Source: Hysterangium stoloniferum (taxonomy: Eukaryota; Basidiomycota; Agaricomycetes; Hysterangiales; Hysterangiaceae). Taken from it: a stretch of 64,000 nt of DNA. The DNA is taken from NCBI GenBank assembly GCA_015178975.1, contig WHVD01000006.1, positions 744,001-808,000 of the forward strand, written 5' to 3'. Below are positions 31,457 through 42,387 of the stretch, in pieces. Under the pieces are notes generated by a model that worked only from the letters and a program-made list of their open reading frames with translations, searched no databases and was not told the origin of the DNA. Position numbers and translations under genes: made by a program. How positions within the stretch are numbered: position 1 is the stretch's first letter; each line of letters starts with the position of its first letter.

Positions 31457-34400
31457 TATTAAAAATAGTATGAGTTGACTCTATTGCAATACACAATATA
31501 CAAGGGTTTAATAAGCTTGTAATAAAAGTATTTGTTTCTCAATATCTTGTGTCAGTTAGTGTAGCACCTCCTGACAATATAGGTTGGATGCTCTGGGAGG
31601 TGTATAGTGGTTCTGACACACATTAACCTCCAAAAGCATGGTCCACAATTAGCATCTTCATATGAAAAGTTGCAATAATTGGTGGACTCCCCCTATAAAA
31701 AGGTGTGTTTCATCATCAAATTTAACACACCCCCTTGATGAAACACTTTTTTAATCCCATATCTGTTCAATTTCCTAATCCCATCATAGATCTGAACTTT
31801 TCCACCTTTGGTTTTGGTAATGCTTTGGTTAAGATATCTGCCGGCATTTCATCTGTTTGTAGGTAGATAGGGTTGATTGATTCCTTTTCTACCATGTCAC
31901 GTAACCAGTAGTAGCATAGGTCCAGATGTTTCATTCGTCCATGATGTTCTGGATTCTTGGCTACAGTTAGTGCTGACTGGTTGTCAATGAAGAGTTTTGA
32001 TGGACATGGTGCCTTGTATCCCAATTCCTTTAACAGGTTCTGCATCCAACAGATCTCCTTCCCTGCTGCAACTGCAGCAACATATTCAGCTTCTGTGGTG
32101 GATAGTGTCACAATTGGTTGTAGTTTGCTGCTCCAACATACTGCTCCTGATCCCACTTTGATTATGTACCCTGTTGTTGATTTTCCACTGTCCTTGTCTC
32201 CACCATAACTAGCATCACTGAAGCCAACGAATAGATCTGTATTTAATGGATCAGGACCATATGTGAGTTTCATATCCATAGTTCCCTTCAAATATCGGAA
32301 TAGATGCTTGACAGCCTTCCAATGTGCTATACCAGGGTTTGAATTAAACCGAGCCAATACTCCTGCAGTGTATGCAATGTCGGGACGGGTGGTAGTGGCC
32401 AAGTACATCATGGACCCAACTGCATTAATGTAGGGAATGTCACGCATTTCATTCTGTTCCTCCATGGTTTTGGGTGACTGATCTGATGATAGTTTTGCCC
32501 CTGGATCCATGGGTGTACCCACTGTATGACAATTTGACATCCCAAATTCCTGTAATTTGTTCAAGATGTACTGGCGTTGTGATAGAGAGATAGTCCGCTT
32601 TTCTCGATCTCGTGTGATTTCAATGCCTAATAGGAAAGATGTAGGTCCTAGATCCCTGAGTTTGAAATGTGTAGCTAATTCAGCTACAAAATCATCCAGG
32701 ACTTTTTCGGATGGTCCTGCAAGGGTGATGTCATCTACAAATATGGGAACAATGACTTTGATTCCATCTCGTTGATAGATATAGACCGATGGATCAGAAT
32801 AAATCCGCTTGAAGTCCATTTTCTCTAGTACACTCCGCAGGTGTTTGCTCCAGAGATTGCTTGCCTGCTTGAGTCCATAGAGCGACTTGTCTAGTCTACA
32901 TGCTACATCTGATCCTCCTTGGTGAAATCCTTCTGGCTGGACCATGTATATTTCTGCATCAATATCACTGTTGATGAATGCATGTGATATGTCAACTGAT
33001 CGGAGGTGAAGGCCTTCTGCTGCAGCCAGTGCTAATACTAGACGAATAGTAGCATGGCGCATTGTTGGGGCAAAAATCTCTGTATAGTCAAATCCTGGTC
33101 TCTGGTTGTATCCTTTAGCAACCAATCGTGCCTTAAACCGTTCTATTGATCCATCTGCCTTGCGTTTCACTTTGAAAACCCATTTTGATCCTATAGCCTT
33201 TTTTCCTGGTGGTAGTTTCATTATGGTCCAAGTTCCATTGCTCATGTGTATGTTCATTTCCTCCAAGGCTGCCTCTCTCCATTGTCTTGCCTGTGGACCA
33301 TTCATTGCCTCTGTAAATGTCCTTGGTTCAGAAATAATTGACACATGTGCCTCCTCCAATTCCACTTCATCGGTACTGTCAGAAGTGGTAGGATTGGGTT
33401 CCCAGGTTTTCCACCATTCATTAGGAGGTTTTTTGTTGCGCAAAGGTTTTCGAATAGCAATTGGTCTGTTATCTTCCTCCTCCTCTTCCTCCTCCTCATT
33501 ATCTGTGATCTGGGGGGATGGTGTGATAACATTGTCTTCGGATTCGGGTACAGGGATTTCATGATCCTCCACAGGGGCAGTTGGTAATTCATTTGGTGGA
33601 TTATCATCTTCTTCAACAACTGGTCCCTCTGGGATATAATCCCTCGTACTTGATTCATCCTTCCCACCAGTATCTGGAACTTGTGGTGGTTGGTGTTTCC
33701 ATGTGTATCGTTCATCGAATTCAGCTCGTTCACTGATCACTATCCTTCTTGTCAATGGGTTGTAGAATAACCATCCCTTATACCCTTCAGGATACCCAAT
33801 GAAGATGCATTTCTCCATGTGAGATCCCAGGCTTGATCGTTTATCCTTTTGAATGTGGACATATGCAATGCATCCCCAAACTCTGATGTGACTGATATTT
33901 GGTTTCCTTTTGTGCCAAATTTCATATGGAGTTTTGTCCTTTAAGGCAGATGATGGGCAGTGGTTCCAGATGTGTACAAATGCAGCCAGGCAGTACTCCC
34001 AGAAGTTCTTGGGTAGTTCAGACTCTGTTAGCATGGTTGTAATCCCTTCTGCTAATGTCCGGTTTGCACGCTCTGCCATTCCGTTTTGTTGAGGTCTATT
34101 ACGGACTGTATGCTGACGCAAGATACCATGTTTATCGGTGAATTCAATGAATGCCCTTGACATGTATTCTCCACCCTTGTCATCCCTAAGTTTCTTTATT
34201 TTCCGTCCAAGGAGGTTTTCTGCAAATGCTTTGTACCGTTTGAATGCCCAGAAAACACCACTTTTGGACTTGATTGGGATGACGTAATAGAATCTTGAAG
34301 CCTCATCAATGAATGTAACCCAATAGTAACATCCAAATCGGGATCTTGTGCCAATATAATGTACATCTGTATGTACCAACTCCAAAGGTTCATTGCAGTG

Positions 34401-36272
34401 ATGTTCTGAGGGGGGAAATGGGTTGGCATGCATCTTTCCTGCAAGACATGGTTCACAAATTGGATCTGGTTTAGCCTTTGAATTAAGTACCAATCCTTTG
34501 ACCATGTTTCTTCTCATTAGATTCTTTATCCCCTCATAGTGGTGATGTCCCAATCTTCTATGCCACAGAGACAGATCTAGAGGTAAAGTAGAGGACATGT
34601 GCACATTCTCCATTCTATTTATAATAGTCTTGCCATCCAAGTAGCCCACATTTCGATCAGTGATTGATGCAGTGAATAAAAGATTCCCATGGCGATTAAA
34701 TCTTATGGTTTTGGATGAAATGTGTACATCAAATTCTTTATAATGTGTGAGATATAGGACAGCAAGAAGATTATTATGTAAAGCTGGAACATGTAATACT
34801 TTTGTGAATTCAACCTCCCGGCTAACTCTTCCATCAATGATTGGTTGAAAAATAACACTCCCAACACCTTCAGAATATACAATTCTATTGTCTGCAAGTT
34901 TTATTGGGGTTCTGTATGGGGTATAGGTGTGGAACCAGTTGTAATGGGGTGTCATATGCGATGTGGCCCCTGTGTCTGTATTCCAATCATAGATATTAGC
35001 TGAGGTTGCACATGCATCATGTTGTGAAAAGACACTTGCTTTTCCTGTCTGTTCCTCTACTTCCTCTATTTTTGCCTCTTCCATCTTGTTAGCACTGTTG
35101 CGTGACTGCCAGTATTGCTGTATCTTTTCTTTATTCCTTGGCTTTGGACAGTCATAGCTGAGGTGCCCTTCCTTGTCACAATTATAGCAAACCATCTTTT
35201 TTCGATGCTTGATGGGTGCTTTGGCCCTATTAACCATTTCTCCACGGCGATTGCGATTTAGTTCCTCGCTTCTAAATGCCTGGAGAATGGTATTCTTGTC
35301 CAACTTCTCCATGAGTAATAATGATGAGGAGAGGTGTGCATATTCCTCAGGAAGAGCCCGGATGAGTGCCATGCATTGTAATTCTTCATCCAACTTTTCA
35401 ATTGTGAAGTCCTTTGGGCGCAGGTTTTGAATAGTCCCCATTGCTTTATCAATTCTGACACCCAAATCCATCAAAGACTCCTTTTCATCCTTTTGGATTG
35501 AGAATAGGTCATCATAGGCATTGAAGCGGGCTCCTGGTTTTTGTTGTAAGTGTGTCCTTTCCAACAAGTCCCACATTTTGATTGGATCTTCTTCAAATCC
35601 ACGGAAATGCACCCTCTGATCATTTTCCACCATAAGATATATCTCTGCAGCTGCTTTCTCTGCCTTTGTTTCCCACTTCTCAATGTTATCACTGCCATTT
35701 ACTGGCTTGATTTCTTTTCCACAAACAAGCTTCCAATAACCCAACTTCATCAACCATGCCTTCATTTCTCCAGACCATTCTGGATAATTTTGGTTGTTTA
35801 ATGGTTTGAATTTTGGTAATGATTCTGAGGATGTCATGCTTGACACAGTAGGGAAATTTTTGAAAATCCGAAAATTAAGGTTTCTTGCTTATGCAAGCAA
35901 AAGTGACAGGCTCAACCAAACACAAAAGTTGGTTTGTTATGCCTCCAAATTCAAGTACTTATAGTAATGTGTATTACAATTAGAAGCCGGGGCCCATAAC
36001 CTATTAAAAATAGTATGAGTTGACTCTATTGCAATACACAATATACAAGGGTTTAATAAGCTTGTAATAAAAGTATTTGTTTCTCAATATCTTGTGTCAG
36101 TTAGTGTAGCACCTCCTGACAATATAGGTTGGATGCTCTGGGAGGTGTATAGTGGTTCTGACACACATTAACCTCCAAAAGCATGGTCCACAATTAGCAT
36201 CTTCATATGAAAAGTTGCAATAATTGGTGGACTCCCCCTATAAAAAGGTGTGTTTCATCATCAAATTTAACA
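31457..36272 (-). mobile_element. Ty1/Copia element, looks whole and very young
   Basis: Two 271-bp LTRs (31457-31727 and 36002-36272) appear identical by eye. The duplication CACTC is perfect (31452-31456 and 36273-36277). One uninterrupted polyprotein frame lies between them. On the minus strand the 5' LTR is followed directly by GGTTATGGGCCCCGG. This matches the anticodon region of initiator tRNA-Met, the primer type known from Drosophila copia. A purine tract, AAGGGGGTG, precedes the 3' LTR. No break is seen. Confidence 0.95.
31767..35837 (-). CDS. Copia Gag-Pol polyprotein (1356 aa)
   Basis: The start is ATG at 35837 (MTSSESLPKFKPLNNQNYPEW); an upstream GTG in frame is less likely. Approximate residues: gag 1-200 (UBN2/DUF4219-like); CCHC zinc knuckle near 215 (CYNCDKEGHLSYDC); aspartic protease with DTGATSHM near 290; GAG-pre-integrase with LWHRRLGH and CEPCLAGK at 425-480; integrase core at 490-620 (HTDVHYIG, DDKGGEYMS, QQNGMAERANRTL); an acidic Glu-rich linker near 770-800; RT from about 870 with catalytic FVDD near 1035; Copia RNase H at 1205-1300 (SDASYGGD, STTEAEYVAA). 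Order protease-integrase-RT is diagnostic of Copia. Treated here as a retroelement relic that looks whole. Confidence 0.95.
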   Translation of the reverse strand: MTSSESLPKFKPLNNQNYPEWSGEMKAWLMKLGYWKLVCGKEIKPVNGSDNIEKWETKAEKAAAEIYLMVENDQRVHFRGFEEDPIKMWDLLERTHLQQKPGARFNAYDDLFSIQKDEKESLMDLGVRIDKAMGTIQNLRPKDFTIEKLDEELQCMALIRALPEEYAHLSSSLLLMEKLDKNTILQAFRSEELNRNRRGEMVNRAKAPIKHRKKMVCYNCDKEGHLSYDCPKPRNKEKIQQYWQSRNSANKMEEAKIEEVEEQTGKASVFSQHDACATSANIYDWNTDTGATSHMTPHYNWFHTYTPYRTPIKLADNRIVYSEGVGSVIFQPIIDGRVSREVEFTKVLHVPALHNNLLAVLYLTHYKEFDVHISSKTIRFNRHGNLLFTASITDRNVGYLDGKTIINRMENVHMSSTLPLDLSLWHRRLGHHHYEGIKNLMRRNMVKGLVLNSKAKPDPICEPCLAGKMHANPFPPSEHHCNEPLELVHTDVHYIGTRSRFGCYYWVTFIDEASRFYYVIPIKSKSGVFWAFKRYKAFAENLLGRKIKKLRDDKGGEYMSRAFIEFTDKHGILRQHTVRNRPQQNGMAERANRTLAEGITTMLTESELPKNFWEYCLAAFVHIWNHCPSSALKDKTPYEIWHKRKPNISHIRVWGCIAYVHIQKDKRSSLGSHMEKCIFIGYPEGYKGWLFYNPLTRRIVISERAEFDERYTWKHQPPQVPDTGGKDESSTRDYIPEGPVVEEDDNPPNELPTAPVEDHEIPVPESEDNVITPSPQITDNEEEEEEEEDNRPIAIRKPLRNKKPPNEWWKTWEPNPTTSDSTDEVELEEAHVSIISEPRTFTEAMNGPQARQWREAALEEMNIHMSNGTWTIMKLPPGKKAIGSKWVFKVKRKADGSIERFKARLVAKGYNQRPGFDYTEIFAPTMRHATIRLVLALAAAEGLHLRSVDISHAFINSDIDAEIYMVQPEGFHQGGSDVACRLDKSLYGLKQASNLWSKHLRSVLEKMDFKRIYSDPSVYIYQRDGIKVIVPIFVDDITLAGPSEKVLDDFVAELATHFKLRDLGPTSFLLGIEITRDREKRTISLSQRQYILNKLQEFGMSNCHTVGTPMDPGAKLSSDQSPKTMEEQNEMRDIPYINAVGSMMYLATTTRPDIAYTAGVLARFNSNPGIAHWKAVKHLFRYLKGTMDMKLTYGPDPLNTDLFVGFSDASYGGDKDSGKSTTGYIIKVGSGAVCWSSKLQPIVTLSTTEAEYVAAVAAGKEICWMQNLLKELGYKAPCPSKLFIDNQSALTVAKNPEHHGRMKHLDLCYYWLRDMVEKESINPIYLQTDEMPADILTKALPKPKVEKFRSMMGLGN

Positions 36273-37103
36273 CACTCATCATTCTATATGCATTACTGTA
36301 CTTTTCTAGGTCAACCCTGTGTTCTGTGATGATTGGAACCCTCAGCTGTGACTCCCTTTGTTGCTAGTTTTGTAAACCCTCTGACTACCTGACTATATTG
36401 TATCTTTCATTCAGACCTACTGTATTTGTCCCATTCCTTGTTCTCATTTTAGTCCACTCTTGGTCTGTTCAGTGTGTAAATGTTATGACCCATTCCTGGA
36501 TGTTTCAATATCCGACTTCCGACTACAGAACATCATAGTTCCCATATCTTCCGTAATTTTCCCTTGTTCTGCATTTGGTAACTTGTCTGTTGACAAGTAT
36601 TCACTTGTTTGTTTATTATATTCCCATTTTGGAATAATGTCTCCCTAATTCATCTTATTGTATTCCCATTTTGGAATACTTACATTTCCATCTTATTGTG
36701 GTCTTAGTTTGTAGTACAATAATGAGAAGACTTACAGTGACTCAAAAAACCCTTTACATGTTTTGTACTTCAGACTTATATCCCTGATAACTCAAAGAAT
36801 AAAAATCCAAAAATATCAAGAATAGTTGTGAACATGCACTATCATATCTAGATTATGGAGGTATGATGCTATTATATAAGCTCCAAATATGGAAATATTA
36901 CAAATATTTATATACAAGAGACTCATGCGAAGGGTTTTTTTGCTGGCAACTTTGATGACTATAATGCTTACAGTCATGTGACCTTGTTGATTGTTTACCT
37001 CCAATTGGGTCATATTAACAAAATCATGTGATGTCACATGACCATGTTGTACTGGAGTATAAATATATGGTCTTTAGCAACCAGCAATGCTCCAATTCCC
37101 AAA

Positions 37104-37472
37104 ATGTACACCTTGTCTCTTGCCAGCCAGAATCATATCCTTTCATTGCTTGATGTTGGCCATTCAGCTAGCCACATTGCAGCTTTTACTGGTCATAGCA
37201 CTTTCACAGTCTCTAAGCTTCACTCTAAGCATTGTTCTCATCTCTCTAAGTCCATTGGTGGTCATCCCTCAAAACTTTCCCCTACCAACATTCACTATGC
37301 ACAGCACCTCATCAGCTCTGGGAAGGCTGACACTGCTGTTGATGTGGCCAAAGCTCTTAGGAGTGTCACCAACCAGTTCATCTGCACCCAAACTGTGTAC
37401 AATAGTCTTAATATGGTTGGGAATGCCTCAATAACCCTTCTAATGTTTGGTACTTCAGATTTACATCCCTGA
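37104..37472 (+). pseudogene. M2 transposase, N-terminal part
   Basis: The frame from ATG 37104 (MYTLSLASQNHILSLLDVGH) holds the Tc1 helix-turn-helix DNA-binding region, with KLSPTNIHYAQHLISSGKAD and VAKALRSVT. It runs out into terminal-repeat sequence after about residue 105 and stops at 37472. Nearly identical in plan to 9013-9366. Confidence 0.8.
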
Positions 37473-37576
37473 TAACTCAGAGAATAAAAATGCAAAAATA
37501 TCAAAGATATTTGTGAATATGCTCTATCATATCTATATTATGGAAATACTACAAATATTTATATATAGGAGACTTA

Positions 37577-38036
37577 TTGGAAGGGATTTTTTGTGAGGTT
37601 TGGAGAAGGATTTGTGATGTTATGGGCTACATGCTGTGGGAAGGACCTGGGTATTCTTTCAAGATAGATGAGAGGATGGATGGGGACCTTTATCTTAAGA
37701 TTATAGAGAAAGACCTTCAAGCCAGCTTCAGCTATTATAGAAAATATGTGGGTGATGTCATCTTTCAGCAAGATCATGACCTTGAACATACCTGCAAGAA
37801 GGCCCAGACTTGGTTTCAAGATAATGATTTCAATGTTCTCCAATGGCCAGCACAGTCTCCAGACCTCAACCCCATTGAACACTTGTGGGACTATGAAAAG
37901 AGGAGGCTAAGGGATACTGGTGTTGTGGGAGAGGGTGGAGGAGGCTTGATGCAGAGGTGTGTCAGAATTTGATTGAGAGTATGCCTAGGAGGGTTGTAGC
38001 TGTGTTGAAGGCAAAGGGTGGCTATACTAAGTACTA
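37577..38036 (+). pseudogene. M2 transposase, C-terminal DDE part
   Basis: The sequence MDGDLYLKIIEKDLQ, then VIFQQDHDLEHTCKKAQTWF with the second catalytic Asp, and SPDLNPIEHLWDYEKRRL with the catalytic Glu 34 residues further on, gives DD34E spacing. A frame change near 37930 separates the last part (ESMPRRVVAVLKAKGGYTKY-like, ending about 38036). The first catalytic Asp is not present. Confidence 0.85.
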
Positions 38037-38615
38037 AATATAAGTAGTTTTGTGGATCAGAGTGGTCAGCAAAAAAACCCTTCACATGAGTCTCTTGTAT
38101 ATAAATATTTGTAATATTTCCATATTTGGAGTTTATGTAATGGCATCATACTTCCATATTCTAGATATGATAGAGCATATTCACAAATACTTTTGATATT
38201 TTTGCATTTTTATTCTTTGAGTTATCAGGGATATAAGTCTGAAGGGTGAAACATGCAAAGGGTTTTTTGAGTCACTGTATATTAGTTTCCGCGAATTTGT
38301 ACTTTACTTTAGATCTGATATTGACTTAGTTTTTTATTCCCTCTTCCATCTTTCTGTATGCTCAATATTCAGAACTCTTCAGAACTCTGAATATCTATAA
38401 CTTCCAGTGTAAGTCCCATCTTTGAAATTAAGGACTTCCGAGTGTTTGCATAGAGGTGCAGCACATAAGCTGAAGCCAATGTCCTGACCCTATCCAATAG
38501 TTTCTGAGTTCCCAGTGACTTTCCAATAGTTCCAGAATAAGTTCTGACACGGCACTTAACAGTAGAACAATACAGCACCTGCTCTCAGTATAAATAAATG
38601 TAATTTAGTTACAAC

Positions 38616-39409
38616 TGTTAAGTTTGCATACACAGAGGGTTTCTGGAGAAACCCACCAGAAAGCTGGTAGGACTTGGCTTCAGCTTGTAGGCTGTGCCCT
38701 CACGAGATTGTCTTGTCCAATTTCAAACAGGCAGACGGGAATCCTGGGGAGTCTGGGCAGGGTTTGGGGAGTCGAGATAGCTAAGTTGGAGGTCAAGTGA
38801 TAGATGGGTCAGAGCTTGTGGGCTCTGACAAGTAAGAACGGTGTGTTTCAAAGAGGAGTTTAGAGTGGAAAATATACTAAGATTACTGGGGAGAATCTAA
38901 GCTGATTTTCTGACTGGATTGTATATACAACATCTGCCAGACTATATAGACTGTGGAATGAATAACATACCAAATCCAGTAATAATAAAAACTAAACTAG
39001 CAAACATAAAACAAAATAAATAAACACCAAACTTGGTGTTAGGAATGGAATGGAATGGAGTGGAGTCTGAATTATGACAGGTCATGAAACCATAACAGGA
39101 ATGGGGTGGGAGCAGAGTCCGAGTTATGACAGATCATTTAACCATAACAGGAACAGGGCTCAGTTAGAGGGCTGACAGGTTTTCCAAGTGGGGTCCAGTG
39201 ACTGGTGCGTGGGCCAGGGTTGGATATAGACAGGGATAGAGTCTGGCAGGTATTCCAGTGACTGATACATGAAGTAACGAAGGTCAAACATGGACAGGTC
39301 TGACATACAGAGTCCAGTGGGTTTTCTGGTAAACTGATAATTGGTGCGTATAGGGTGTGGGTGCATATATGTTAGTGCCCAGAGTCCGGCAGGTTTTCTG
39401 GTTGTAACA
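38616..39409 (-). mobile_element. Solo LTR, family C' (794 bp)
   Basis: Plus-strand ends TGTTAAGTTTGCATAC and CTGGTTGTAACA. Perfect duplication ACAAC (38611-38615 and 39410-39414). The shared module is in reverse near 38671-38697. Confidence 0.92.
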
Positions 39410-39672
39410 ACAACCCAGTACAAATATTGACTTTGAATCTAGTCTATTTTCTGTCTGACTTTGCTCATCTTATGTATGTAGTTCTCAATCTAACTCTAGT
39501 CTCATTTAATACCCTACACCACCCCTCAGAACCTGGATCTGTCCTCAGGTCTGAAAATATGGTAAGTCCCTGTCTGCCTGAAAGTGGCACAGCACATAAG
39601 CTGTGGCCAAGTCCTACTTGCCCTCAGCATACTTGTGGTGTGCTGGAACCTCTCATAGACCAGTCCTTAACA

Positions 39673-42387
39673 CTATCAGTACATTTCAGAATTGTAATAG
39701 TATATATGTATCCAACACCTGAATCTTAGTAGACTGGTACACTCTCTGTTACAAAATGATATATTTTCCTTATTATGTTCTCCTTTTTAATATGGTTGGC
39801 TCATGACATTTCCTTAGCTAACTACTGTAAGTAAATGCTGAGCATAAATGACATCAGTTGGGTGTCCCCAGTAGGTATTCATACTATCTAATTCAAAACT
39901 TCAATTCAAATGTGTAACACTCAATCTAAAAAAATTTTGATAGTTGACTTTTGTTTATTTTTGAAGTAATTCCCTGTAACCACCTGTCGGATGATTTCGG
40001 CCGCTGATGTAAGCGATTGACCTAACCCTAATTATAGCCGAAAGGCGCTTAGGTAGGCCCGTTTTATTGGTCCGCTATCTAGGTTGAGCGGCTAAGAGGA
40101 ATTTCAACATGCGGGGAGGAACTTATTTCATAGGTGTCAGCCTGTCGAACGGTCATCCGTGACCGAACGGCTCTTGTTATGGATTTTGACAAGCACCTTA
40201 TCACACTGCCGATACAGGGACTGTTCATTTAGCTTCATCAAGCATGTTTACCGGTAAACTCGTCTGATTCCGCGGCACACAGTTCATGATAAACTGCATT
40301 TTTTTCCTCACTTGCTCTCTAGCCCCCAAAATTTCCGACCATCGATCTTTATTTTAAAAAAATGGTGCACACGTGCTTATGGATATCATTTGGCGTCAAT
40401 TTTTGTTGGAGTAGGTGGCAAAGTTAACGGTCTTTGAAGTTAGTGACAGTTTTAGAACCGGCAAACTCAACATCGATTATAAGGAGAACTAGTCTCTATA
40501 TTTCCCTTTCAATTTCCATCTCAAACAGTAAGCTGATGCTTTGGTAATGGCATATATATATTACTGCCTCAATTGACCCGGTGAACTGATTTAACCCCCT
40601 TTCCAGAATTTTAGTCCCCAGCAGGACTTGTATTTTTTAAGACAATAGTCCCTGATCATGGCCCCTGCATAACTTGTGAGACGATACCCATTACAGTTAT
40701 GCACTCTGAAAAGGAATGTCGAAAGATCAAATGAAGGCGCGAAGGGGATGGAGTGAGATAACCTAAATCTTTTTGACGCTGAATCCCTTAATGGTACACG
40801 GAAAATTAGAGATTGATGGACAACTTGTGGCACTTTTGAAGTTTCTAGCTCAACGAAGATAAAGTAACTCGTGCCAGCGAGCTTTCAGCCGACTTATTTT
40901 GAGGCCAAGGCGAGCGCGTGATCTTGATCGCTTGTATTATGCCAGCAAAACGCTCTGACAGAGTAGAAAGAAAACAGTATCCATGTTTTAACGTCCAGTT
41001 ATCGAGAGACTCAATGCTAAGTATTCGCATTTCTTGCATGCAAACAGTACATATTGTAACTCGAGGGAATTATAGGCTCAGCCTTCGGTCAGCTTCTACG
41101 GCTATTTTTGGCTGTTCGAGTTCGATCGCATGGTCAATTAAACATTCAAGGTCATCCAACGGAGTTTCCTGCACCGTGTCGATCCCAATACCAATCGAGA
41201 CTGCCACCTATTTGACGAGCAACCAGGACTGTTGGCATGGATATCTTGTTGCCCTTCGGGTGATGTTGTTGCCCCTCGGGTAATGCCGGACACCTCTGAG
41301 AAGATTGTATCTCTTCAATTAACGGATGAAAATCCTTTTAGTACAATCCGATCGTATCGCCGGATTAATGTTGTTAATTGCCTTTGATCATACAAAAAGC
41401 GGATATCTTTATCAATGATCGAGATATGCCACGAGGAATTATCTTCTCGCGGAGTGCATTTGCTTCTACACATGATCTGCAAAGTAGAGTGCGGCTAAAA
41501 GACAAGCATAGAAATTCGGCGATGATGTATGTGGCATCTGACAGCAAGCTGACCGCTATAAGTAGACTTTAAGGAATGTCGGACCGTTTTGTAGTTTGTC
41601 CATGACCTAGGATGTTTCCTGTGAAATTTACAACGTTCAAGACGCTCCTCCAACGCGAATGAAATATGACTACGCTTTGGCCATGAGACGGAAAGGTTAA
41701 GGCTGTATTCTGGCTTCTTAAGAACAAGATCTAAATTTCTAATCAAGGGTCACACCCCAAAGCTATGGATAGGGAAACAGGTCCCTCTGGAACTCCAAAG
41801 TTAAGTGAATTATTAAAGACCATGGGGTCAAATCTTGATCAAAGTGGGGAAGGCCCAGTGGCAGTGAGTCCTCCGAGTCCTCCAAGATACTTACAGTATC
41901 CGATAAAACGCCGCAGTGCCCGCAAATCCTGAGAAGGATAATCGAAACACCCACTATAGTATCAACTAGTCTAGCTAACCCGCGTTTTGAATTCAAAGAC
42001 TCTCTTATAGACTCACAGCAAGGTCAAGATGCACAGCCCAGCACAAGCTTGAGAGTGTAAATTGGAGAATGATATCGTCACAATATAACAGATATAGCAG
42101 TGTTTCGGATTCGAAATGCCGCCGCCATAATATACAAGTTGAGGGCAGATCTGGATGTTAAGAAGTGGCGATGGAGCCTAAGCTGCCACGTGAGATTTAC
42201 ATAAGTGATTGAGTTACGTAAACCACGTAAAAAATTCCGACCAAACCTTTTGGTCAACTTGAGGATCCGAAGCTAGATTATCCAAGTGTAATGCGGTATG
42301 TAATTTGTTATTATCTTATCATCCCATCTAGGCTTCAGAGATAGAATACTGACGTCTTTGTTCCATAATGCTCATAGGTAAAACTGC
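39673..42387. other. Gene-poor unique DNA upstream of the PPR gene
   Basis: From about 39960 the base composition changes to a less AT-rich, non-repetitive sequence. Two weak coding scraps are visible. On the minus strand, after a possible acceptor (AAATAG near 41208), a frame ending near 41073 reads TPLDDLECLIDHAIELEQPK. On the plus strand 41765-41932 encodes 55 residues starting MDRETGPSGTPKLSELLKTM. Neither is convincing alone. Otherwise I see nothing. Confidence 0.4.
41765..41932 (+). CDS. Possible small ORF, 55 aa, unknown
   Basis: ATG-initiated frame rich in Ser, Pro and basic residues (MDRETGPSGTPKLSELLKTM at the start, KRRSARKS at the end). It lies about 460 bp upstream of the PPR gene on the same strand, so it might be a leader exon of another gene or an upstream ORF. 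A 77-codon frame without clear features lies on the opposite strand. I do not recognise it. Confidence 0.2.
   Translation: MDRETGPSGTPKLSELLKTMGSNLDQSGEGPVAVSPPSPPRYLQYPIKRRSARKS

Larger units (their letters stand above)
36735..38277 (+). mobile_element. Tc1/mariner element M2 (1543 bp)
   Basis: Inverted ends CAGTGACTCAAAAAACCC at both sides, flanked by TA (36733-36734 and 38278-38279). The uninterrupted B LTR at 61150 confirms the exact insertion point. The terminal repeats are about 200 bp long. Between them are an N-terminal transposase frame, a second internal terminal-repeat copy (about 37425-37575) and a C-terminal DDE frame. The transposase is thus split and lacks the region of the first catalytic Asp, so M2 is non-autonomous. 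Confidence 0.9.
36481..38561 (+). mobile_element. Solo LTR, family B (about 536 bp), carrying Tc1 element M2
   Basis: Starts TGTTATGACCCATTCC and ends GGCACTTAACA. Flanks are GTAAA (36476-36480) and GTAGA (38562-38566), a duplication with one difference. The Tc1 element M2 splits it at a TA. Confidence 0.88.
31058..39672 (+). repeat. LTR of family F, inflated by four insertions (net about 0.9 kb)
   Basis: A purine tract (TAATGTAGGGGTAC, about 31043-31057) precedes TATTAAAACCATG, which I take as the LTR start. The end CCAGTCCTTAACA is at 39672, with the shared module near 39587-39615. The space between is filled by the Copia element (31457-36272), a B LTR carrying Tc1 element M2 (36481-38561) and a C' LTR (38616-39409). 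With these removed about 900 bp remain. The assignment of the two ends to one LTR is inference. The internal region to the left is almost gone. Confidence 0.5.

Noticed and set aside
33106-33564. Plus-strand frames over the Copia polyprotein
   Set aside because: They are antisense shadows of a clearly coding minus strand.
40591-41283. Short frames on both strands upstream of the PPR gene as a conserved gene
   Set aside because: Frames of 60-120 codons overlap on both strands, no domain is visible and no consistent exon chain could be built. Only mentioned as scraps.
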